Assembly: GCA_011772865.1 (NCBI GenBank)
Contig: WVYQ01000008.1
Span: 65,192-116,031, forward strand
Reading direction: 5' to 3'
DNA length: 50,840 nucleotides
Source of the DNA: Woeseiaceae bacterium
GTDB taxonomy: Bacteria > Pseudomonadota > Gammaproteobacteria > Steroidobacterales > Woeseiaceae
Position 1 is the stretch's first letter, and every line of letters starts with the position of its first letter. The position numbers and the translations under genes are program-made. The notes under the pieces are model-generated. The model worked only from the letters and a program-made list of their open reading frames with translations. It did no database searches and was not told the DNA's origin. Positions 45,410 through 50,840 of the stretch are shown here, piece by piece.

Positions 45410-46324
45410 ATGAGCAAAACTATCCTCGCCATTATTGAAAACGAACGCTTCCCCTTCGAAGTGGCGATGCGCGCTGCTCGGATCGCAAAACTTTATGACG
45501 GCGACATCCAACTGCTGCTATCCGATCCAACGGTGAGCTTTCTGCGCAGCAGCTTCATGATTTCGGCCGATGCGAAGCAGATTGCCGACAATGTTCGACA
45601 GGCGCAGCAAGAGGAACTCGAGCGAATCGTCGAAAGCATCGCCGAATACGGACTCAACGTATCAACGTCGATTGTGCACGAAAGGCCCGCCAGCGATGCC
45701 ATCATCGCCAGGGCACTCGAGGTGGAGCCATTTGTCGTTGTTAAAGGCACGACCTATCACAGCCCGGCTGAACGGGCCGTCTTCACATTTAACGACTGGC
45801 AGCTGATCCGCAAACTGGACTACCCGTTGTGGCTTGTGAAGACACACGAATGGAAAGAAGATCCGGTTATCGTTGCCGCTGTCGATCCGATGCATCCTGA
45901 CGACGAAGAAGGCGGGCTGACACAGGCGATCGTTGACTCGGCCAGGTCGGTGAGCGAAAGAACCGGCGGGCAACTATTGTTGCTGCATACTTACGAACTG
46001 CTCGAGGAGGTCAGTTCCTGGGCCAAACTGGCGTTCAAGCCACTCAAGGTCCCCATGGAAGAGCTCCAGCAAAAGATGCAGGACGAACACCGCAGGCACC
46101 TCGACTCGCTGGCAGCAAACAACGATATCGATGCCGGCAGCCTTTACATGCTGCCGGGCCGTACCCGGGAAATACTCCCCGCCTTTGCGCGCGAAAAAAA
46201 TGCCGACCTTGTCGTCATGGGTGCGGTGGCGCGCTCCGGACTGAAGCGCCGCATCATCGGCAGTACTGCAGAACACGTGCTGGACCACGTGCCCTGCGAC
46301 ATCCTGATCGAGCGTATGAGCTAA
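45410..46324 (+). CDS. uspE: Universal stress protein, UspE-like (two Usp domains)
   Basis: 304 residues made of two tandem Usp domains (about 1-145 and 150-304). The second ends with the nucleotide-binding signature GAVARSGLKRRIIGSTAEHVLDHVPCDILIE (G-x2-G-x9-GST pattern), present as MGAVARSG and IIGSTAE. The first half keeps the fold but a degenerate motif (KGTTYHSPAERAVFTFNDW). Tandem Usp proteins of this size match UspE, linked in E. coli to stress survival and DNA-damage tolerance. GGAG lies six bases before ATG 45410. It follows the host-attachment gene by 20 bp and its stop is 3 bp from the convergent peptidase stop. Confidence 0.9.
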   Translation: MSKTILAIIENERFPFEVAMRAARIAKLYDGDIQLLLSDPTVSFLRSSFMISADAKQIADNVRQAQQEELERIVESIAEYGLNVSTSIVHERPASDAIIARALEVEPFVVVKGTTYHSPAERAVFTFNDWQLIRKLDYPLWLVKTHEWKEDPVIVAAVDPMHPDDEEGGLTQAIVDSARSVSERTGGQLLLLHTYELLEEVSSWAKLAFKPLKVPMEELQQKMQDEHRRHLDSLAANNDIDAGSLYMLPGRTREILPAFAREKNADLVVMGAVARSGLKRRIIGSTAEHVLDHVPCDILIERMS

Positions 46325-46327
46325 GGA

Positions 46328-48043
46328 CTAGTCCTGTTCAGCAGCCAGGGCCTCGAGCCGCGCGGCTTCGAACTCATCGCCTTCGTTCCAATTGGGCATT
46401 TGATCAGCATTGGCAATTGCTAATCCGACCCAGAACCCGAGCTGGGCGTCGGTGATCATGCCGTCGAGGTTCCAGCTCGGATCATATTCATCAGATGGTT
46501 GATGATAGTTAACGTCGGTAAAGTGGTCGACTTGTTCCCTGCCCCAACCCGGCGGCCTGTCAACGAAGTTCGTTCCCGGATCGAGATAGGCCGCCGGAAC
46601 ACCGATGCGGGCGAAGCTGAACTGGTCAGACCGATAGAACGATCCTTTGTAAGGAAACTGGTCGGGTGTGATTGTACGCCCCTGCTCCGCCGCGATCAGT
46701 TCGACGATTTGATCGATAGTGGTCTTGCCGAGGCCGACATAGGTCGCATCATGCGAGTGACCCCAGATATTGACCGTGTCGTAGTTAATGTTCGCGGCTA
46801 TTTTTCCAGCCGGAAAGGTCGGGTTCTTCGCGTAATACAGCGAGCCGAGCAGGCCCTGCTCTTCGGCGCCTACCAGCGCGATCAGAACCGACCGCCGCGG
46901 CGCCTCGGGCATGGCCATCATTGCCTTGGCGATACCCATGACCAGCGCAACACCTGACGCGTTGTCATAGGCGCCGTTGTAGATTGCGTCACCGTCTTCG
47001 TTGGGCGTGCCGATGCCGAGGTGGTCGTGATGGGCCGTGTAGACGACAACCTCGTCTCTGAGCTCCGGATCACTGCCAGGCAGCAAACCCAGGATGTTGG
47101 CTGATTCGACGTATTCCAGTTCCACGTCCATACCGATGGACGTGGTAATGCCAAGCGGTACGGGTTCGAAATCGCGGTTGTAGGCACGCTCGCGCAGTTC
47201 GTCGAGGTCGTGACCAGCCATCGCGACGAGGTTGCGGGCCGAGTCCTCGGTTACCCAGCCATTGAAGTTGGTACGCGGTTCATCACCTGCCCGCAGCTCG
47301 AACTGCGGGCCAGTCCATGACGTTTGCACGACCTGGTAAGGATAACTTGCCGAGGGTGTCGTATGAATGATGATTGCGCCGGCAGCTCCCTGCCTTGCCG
47401 CTGATTCGTACTTGTACGTCCAGCGGCCATAGTAGAGTCGAGTCTCTCCTGCGAACAGCTCCGGATCCCAGTCAGGATCGTTGTTCATTATCAGCAATAC
47501 CTTGCCTTCGAGGTCGGCATCCTTGAAATCGTCCCAGTCATACTCCGGTGCTTCAATCCCGTAGCCGACAAACACGAGTTCGGCCTCGGCTACGTCGATG
47601 CGATCAACTTGTTTCCCGCTGTTGACCACATAGTCGTCCCACTGCGTGAGCGTCTGCGTTTTGCCATGCCCCTCGAACGTCCAGGCGTCGGGCTGCATGG
47701 TATTCACGCCCACCAGTTCGAAAGGCTGCTCCCAGCTACCATCCTCCCCGCCGGGCAGAAGACCGAGTTCCTCCATACGCTGCGTAAGGTACTGCCGGGC
47801 TTTTACGTCGCCGCGGCTGCCAGGGCCGCGGCCTTCATATGCATCGTCTGATATCTCGGCAATGATCTCGCGCATGTACGGATCGGTAATTTGATTCGCT
47901 GCCGCCTCGGCCGAAGGATTGCCGCCCGTCGCCTGTAAAATGACCTGTGAAAAATCGGAGCTCGCCTCCGGTGGGCCTGCCGGTTCCTCGGCAGAGCACG
48001 CTGCAATCAGCAGCGCGCCGGTAATCATGAAAACTCGAGTCAC
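46328..48043 (-). CDS. M28-family metallopeptidase with PA insert, lipoprotein
   Basis: 571 residues. GTG 48043 starts MTRVFMITGALLIAACSAEE with lipobox I-A-A-C, so it is likely a lipid-anchored envelope enzyme; GAGGGG lies six bases upstream. A PA-type insertion runs from about residue 165 to 320. The M28 zinc residues are visible: VYTAHHDHLGIG, Y-D-N-A-S-G-V-A (bridging Asp), G-A-E-E (catalytic/ligand Glu), then D-T-V-N and a terminal histidine in VDHFTDVNYHQPSDEYD. Family members are aminopeptidases or carboxypeptidases of the Q type. It follows the dienelactone hydrolase gene by 10 bp. Confidence 0.92.
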   Translation of the reverse strand: MTRVFMITGALLIAACSAEEPAGPPEASSDFSQVILQATGGNPSAEAAANQITDPYMREIIAEISDDAYEGRGPGSRGDVKARQYLTQRMEELGLLPGGEDGSWEQPFELVGVNTMQPDAWTFEGHGKTQTLTQWDDYVVNSGKQVDRIDVAEAELVFVGYGIEAPEYDWDDFKDADLEGKVLLIMNNDPDWDPELFAGETRLYYGRWTYKYESAARQGAAGAIIIHTTPSASYPYQVVQTSWTGPQFELRAGDEPRTNFNGWVTEDSARNLVAMAGHDLDELRERAYNRDFEPVPLGITTSIGMDVELEYVESANILGLLPGSDPELRDEVVVYTAHHDHLGIGTPNEDGDAIYNGAYDNASGVALVMGIAKAMMAMPEAPRRSVLIALVGAEEQGLLGSLYYAKNPTFPAGKIAANINYDTVNIWGHSHDATYVGLGKTTIDQIVELIAAEQGRTITPDQFPYKGSFYRSDQFSFARIGVPAAYLDPGTNFVDRPPGWGREQVDHFTDVNYHQPSDEYDPSWNLDGMITDAQLGFWVGLAIANADQMPNWNEGDEFEAARLEALAAEQD

Positions 48044-48053
48044 TTGATACCCC

Positions 48054-48776
48054 TCAGTCGCCGAACAGCTCGGCCAGAAAATGTGTTGTTGCGGTCCAGG
48101 ACCGTCGATCGGCGTCGGCATTGTACTGCTTGCCACCCTCCCAGTCGTCGGCTGCTGGATTCGTGAACGCGTGCGTCGTGTTGCCATAGGCATGGATCTG
48201 CCAGTCCGCGCCCATCGACGTCAGCTCTGTTGCCAGGCCGACGACCTCCTCCGGCGTTGCGAGCGGGTCTTCCCAGCCGTGCAGCGCAAGCACCTTGGCC
48301 GAGATACGGTTTCCCTCCGTGTTGCCAGGTGGGACGAACAGGCCGTGCAGGCTTACGACACCGGCGATGTCCGCACCCGTGCGCGCGATGTCCAGCACGC
48401 TGAGCCCGCCGAAGCAGAATCCGATCGCGGCGGTGCGCCCGGCATCGACCTCCGCTTGCGAACGCAGGCATTCGAGCGCCGCGAGCAATCGGGCCTGCAA
48501 TTCCGGCCGATCGTCCCGGAGCGCATCCATCATCGCCCGGTTTTGATCGAGATCCGTCGTCTGGGTTCCCCTGCCGTACACGTCGATCGCGAAGCCCACG
48601 TACCCGAGTTCAGCCAGCCGCAGCGCCCGATTTTCTTCGTGCGGTGACCGTCCGGCGATCGTGTGAGCGACGAGAACCCCCGGACGCGGTTTGCTGACCG
48701 CATCGTCCCAGGCCAGCAGGCCCTCGAAGTGATTGCCGCCGCTCTCGTAGTCGACGAGCCGGGTTTGAATGCTCAT
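48054..48776 (-). CDS. Dienelactone hydrolase family protein
   Basis: 240-residue alpha/beta hydrolase. The nucleophile elbow reads G-F-C-F-G-G (cysteine nucleophile, as in DLH). The acid is probably the Asp in LHGWEDPLATPE and the base is the His in YGNTTHAFTNP. The N-terminal part has the family pattern RPGVLVAHTIAGRSPHEENRA and VGFAIDVYGRGTQ. DLH-family proteins cleave lactones or esters; substrate unknown. ATG 48776 begins MSIQTRLVDYESGG. It is followed closely by the M28 gene on the same strand and preceded by the holin-like gene. Confidence 0.9.
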   Translation of the reverse strand: MSIQTRLVDYESGGNHFEGLLAWDDAVSKPRPGVLVAHTIAGRSPHEENRALRLAELGYVGFAIDVYGRGTQTTDLDQNRAMMDALRDDRPELQARLLAALECLRSQAEVDAGRTAAIGFCFGGLSVLDIARTGADIAGVVSLHGLFVPPGNTEGNRISAKVLALHGWEDPLATPEEVVGLATELTSMGADWQIHAYGNTTHAFTNPAADDWEGGKQYNADADRRSWTATTHFLAELFGD

Positions 48777-48781
48777 GTGAA

Positions 48782-49159
48782 TTAGTCCCTGCGGATTACG
48801 TAGACTTCGTAATAGCCGTTCGGACCGATATACCAGGACGCGATCGTGCTCGTGATACTGACGATGATCGCGCCGAAAATGGCAGACCAGAAGCCGGCCA
48901 CGACGAAGTTATCGAGAATGGCTGCAACCAATCCGAACATCGCCGCGTTCAGCACGAAGAGAAACAAGCCGAGAGTCACGATGGTCAGAGGCAGCGTCAG
49001 CACGAAAGCGATGGGCCGGACAAAGCCGTTGACCAGCCCCAGCAGCAGCGCCGCCAGGATGAGCGTACCGGTACCTTCGATGGTCACGCCGGAGACCAGC
49101 ACCGACGCGAGGTACAAGCCCAACATGGTTATCAGTGTGCGAACGACGAGCCCGGCCAT
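48782..49159 (-). CDS. Phage-holin-like (superfamily IV) membrane protein
   Basis: 125 residues with four hydrophobic helices (about residues 4-24, 31-48, 53-78 and 85-110). Sequence VLVSGVTIEGTGTLILAALL, GLVNGFVRPIAFVLTLPLTIVTLGLFLFVLNA matches the PF04020-type family, annotated as mycobacteriophage-like holins but common in bacterial chromosomes as membrane proteins of unknown role. ATG 49159 is chosen because the longer frame runs through the tRNA gene. There are no other phage genes nearby, so the name should not be read as evidence of a prophage. Confidence 0.88.
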   Translation of the reverse strand: MAGLVVRTLITMLGLYLASVLVSGVTIEGTGTLILAALLLGLVNGFVRPIAFVLTLPLTIVTLGLFLFVLNAAMFGLVAAILDNFVVAGFWSAIFGAIIVSITSTIASWYIGPNGYYEVYVIRRD

Positions 49160-49210
49160 CAAGTAATTATGCGGGCTTGTCAGACACTTTGCTAGAATTC
49201 CCACCGGCGC

Positions 49211-49287
49211 GCGCCCGTAGCTCAGTAGGATAGAGCACCGGATTCCTAATCCGGGGGTCGCAGGTTCGAATCCTGCCGGGCGCACCA
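49211..49287 (+). tRNA. tRNA-Arg (anticodon CCT)
   Basis: A complete cloverleaf: acceptor GCGCCCG (49211-49217) pairs with CGGGCGC (49277-49283). The anticodon stem CCGGA/TCCGG holds loop TTCCTAA, so the anticodon is CCT and decodes AGG. The T arm is GCAGG-TTCGAAT-CCTGC. CCA is encoded (49285-49287). A TAGAAT at 49193-49198 and a GC-rich discriminator upstream could be the promoter; a hairpin terminator follows. The 3' end is partly repeated at 49406. Confidence 0.96.
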
Positions 49288-49296
49288 AATAATAAT

Positions 49297-49323
49297 GGGC
49301 CCCATCGGGGCCCGTTGTTGTTT
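49297..49323 (+). terminator. Terminator after tRNA-Arg
   Basis: GGGCCCC (49297-49303) pairs with GGGGCCC (49307-49313) around ATC; a T/G-rich tail (GTTGTTGTTT) follows. Confidence 0.75.
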
Positions 49324-49405
49324 GGTGGGGTCGGTGGATGATGAGAACCTGCTGGTTCGAGCCGAGGAGCCCTCAGGGCGACGACGCGCCGACCGCAGGG
49401 AGGCT

Positions 49406-49421
49406 ATCCTGCCGGGCGCAC
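49406..49421 (+). repeat. 16-bp direct copy of the tRNA-Arg 3' end
   Basis: ATCCTGCCGGGCGCAC at 49406-49421 is identical to 49270-49285, the T-arm and acceptor end of tRNA-Arg, and lies 136 bp away. This is the form of attachment-site remnants left when an element integrates at a tRNA. Between the copies are only the terminator and about 80 bases with no gene, so if an element was here it is gone or minimal. Confidence 0.6.
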
Positions 49422-49424
49422 GAA

Positions 49425-50840
49425 TTATTCGCAGACCCATTGCTGGTCGACCTTTTCGCAAAAATCCGGAGGCCCGCGCCGGTCCCATAGTTCAAAGACG
49501 CCCGTCTCTTCGGCAAGTTCGAGGTAATCTGGATGTGCTGTGGTTCCCAACGCGTGAAAAACAGCGGCTCGCCACAAATGGGCGCCAGCGTCGTCCCAGT
49601 TTGTTGCGCTGATGTTCGTAGCAAGGCCCAGCTCAAAGTACCGATCAATATGCCCGAAATACAGGTATAGACTGCTCAATCCACGTTGCCAGGCAAACCC
49701 GTCCACCTCCGTCATGGCGTCGACGAATTCCGCAATGTGCCGATCGAGGTAAGCCTGCCCCGTTGCGGGATCCTGGCCGTTGATGACCAGTTCCCGGAAC
49801 CGGCCTGGGTTGGGATGACCCTGTCTCTGCAGATAGGCTTCAACACGCGCGATGGCGGTTTCCTGATCGCTCAGTAAATTCAAACCGAGAATCGTCCACC
49901 TGTACATCTGCGGGTCCCAGTCCGACTGGTTTTCGAACTCGAGCGCGGCGACTGCTTCTTCTTTACGCCCGGCAGCATGAAGAGTGATTGGCAAATGCAT
50001 ATGCGCCACCGCCGACAACGGATCGAGTTCCACATATCGCCTGGATAATTCCAGAGCATCCCGCAAGTAACCAAATTCCGTCAGAAGGAAGATCAATCCT
50101 TCCATAATAAACAGGTCATCGGGCCGTTCCTGTGCAGCCCGCTCGTACGCCTCAAGAGTTCGCCAGCGAATATAAGGTCCAGGGGTCGCTACCGTGTAAT
50201 ACGTTTGCGCCAGTTGAAGACCCGGATCAATGGCAATTGCCCTGGCGGCACTGTCTCCCATGAGCCTTTGTGCCTCCACAACGGTGATGCCCTCGGGCGC
50301 CAGCCAATAAACAGATGCCAGCATCTCCCAGGCTTCTGCGAAGTTCGGGTCTAGCCTCACGGCCTCCTTTAACAGGTTTTCGGCAACTCCAGGCTCAAAG
50401 TTGTTTACTGCAACCTTGGCTCTGAGGAATAGCGCGTATGCCTCAGTATTGCCGGTCGGCTGGCCGCGAGAAGGGGCCGCGCCGACGTGAATTTGCAGGG
50501 CATCGATAATGGCCGCTGCAACCTCGTCCTGGATCTCGAAAATATCCGTCATTGTCCGGTCGTAGGTCTCCGACCACAGGCGCGATTCATCGGAGACATC
50601 GACCAAATCCGCGGTGATGCGCACCCGGTCGCCCGATTTGCGCACCGATCCTTCGATTACGGTATTCACATTAAGCCTCTGTCCGATCGTTCGCAGATCG
50701 ATGTCCTGATCCCTGTATGCGAATGATGAAGTCCGTCCAATGACCTTGAGCTCTGGTATTTGGGAAAGCAGGTTTCTAATTTCCTCGGACATACCGTCCG
50801 CGAAATACTCGTTGTCCGGATCGGCGCTCATGTTGACGAA
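49425..50840 (-). CDS. TolB-like / TPR protein (partial, N-terminus outside window)
   Basis: 472 residues visible. The frame is still open at the right edge (F-V-N-M-S-A-D at the end), so the N-terminal membrane or DNA-binding part is missing. The visible part begins inside the TolB-N-like domain (PDNEYFADGMSEEIRNLLSQ, VNTVIEGSVRK, LWSETYDRTMTDIFEIQDEV), followed by TPR repeats and a C-terminus ending WDRRGPPDFCEKVDQQWVCE. It belongs to the same family as the genes at 7366 and 23983. The stop lies three bases from the tRNA 3'-end copy. Without its N-terminus the output domain cannot be named. Confidence 0.85.
   Translation of the reverse strand, partial: FVNMSADPDNEYFADGMSEEIRNLLSQIPELKVIGRTSSFAYRDQDIDLRTIGQRLNVNTVIEGSVRKSGDRVRITADLVDVSDESRLWSETYDRTMTDIFEIQDEVAAAIIDALQIHVGAAPSRGQPTGNTEAYALFLRAKVAVNNFEPGVAENLLKEAVRLDPNFAEAWEMLASVYWLAPEGITVVEAQRLMGDSAARAIAIDPGLQLAQTYYTVATPGPYIRWRTLEAYERAAQERPDDLFIMEGLIFLLTEFGYLRDALELSRRYVELDPLSAVAHMHLPITLHAAGRKEEAVAALEFENQSDWDPQMYRWTILGLNLLSDQETAIARVEAYLQRQGHPNPGRFRELVINGQDPATGQAYLDRHIAEFVDAMTEVDGFAWQRGLSSLYLYFGHIDRYFELGLATNISATNWDDAGAHLWRAAVFHALGTTAHPDYLELAEETGVFELWDRRGPPDFCEKVDQQWVCE

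Noticed and set aside
48782-49159. Holin annotation as a sign of a prophage
   Set aside because: The family is common in chromosomes, and no capsid, tail, integrase or lysin genes are in the window.
49246-49488. Minus-strand frame ending in a CARQDSNLRPPD-like sequence
   Set aside because: This phrase is the familiar false translation of tRNA 3' ends; the frame crosses the tRNA gene.

Overview
The window is about 50.8 kb of GC-rich, gene-dense bacterial chromosome. It carries a tRNA-Arg gene, core metabolic genes (sucA-sucB, fhs, queC/queE, an EF-G) and a proteobacterial-style envelope and efflux gene set. Several families often seen in marine or sediment Gammaproteobacteria occur together: TolB-like/TPR signalling proteins, secreted lipoprotein peptidases of the DUF885, M19 and M28 types, DUF4389, DUF3300, TfpX/TfpZ-like and the ArfB rescue factor. 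My best placement is a gammaproteobacterium related to the Woeseiales/Chromatiales/Lysobacterales; this is inference from gene content, not a search result.

Layout. 1-4.3 kb: the 2-oxoglutarate dehydrogenase genes sucA-sucB (minus; sucB runs off the left edge) and a small DUF5658 membrane protein. 4.3-11.3 kb: an AlkB-type alkane hydroxylase, a PLP-dependent decarboxylase, ArfB, a winged-helix/TolB/TPR membrane regulator, a small unknown protein and formate-tetrahydrofolate ligase. 11.3-13.6 kb: a Fic-family AMP-transferase with a C-terminal winged helix, preceded by a very regular array of twelve TGTCGA/TCGACA half-sites, then an unknown membrane protein. 13.6-18.5 kb: a tightly overlapping minus-strand run DUF885 peptidase > Cys-rich small protein > SDR > queC > queE > small membrane-anchored protein. 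18.6-22.7 kb: a zinc alcohol dehydrogenase lacking its structural-zinc cysteines, a lipoprotein, an NTF2-like secreted protein and a DUF3300 protein. 22.7-27.7 kb: an SPFH-Arc two-gene operon, a TolB/TPR protein, small membrane proteins, and an RHH + ParC-like gene pair with a perfect 12-bp inverted-repeat operator. 27.7-33.9 kb: M19 dipeptidase + DUF819 permease, an SLC13/RCK transporter, a zinc metallopeptidase and a TfpX/TfpZ-like protein. 34.0-41.4 kb: EF-G with a leader hairpin, a RarD-type permease, and an RND pump with its adaptor. 41.5-50.8 kb: an ExeA-like ATPase with a long acidic tail, an internally duplicated secreted protein, host-attachment protein + UspE, an M28 lipoprotein peptidase, dienelactone hydrolase, holin-like membrane protein, tRNA-Arg(CCT) with a duplicated 3' end nearby, and a TolB/TPR protein running off the right edge.

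Most of the window is ordinary chromosome. The most unusual signal is the operator array at 11380-11576. Three 70-bp periods keep their half-site spacing exactly (gaps 5, 13, 15, 13) while the spacer sequences are not conserved. That is what selection for cooperative protein binding would leave, and it sits directly in front of the Fic-winged-helix gene. Other compact regulatory signals accompany small DNA-binding proteins: the RHH/ParC-like pair and the SPFH-Arc operon.
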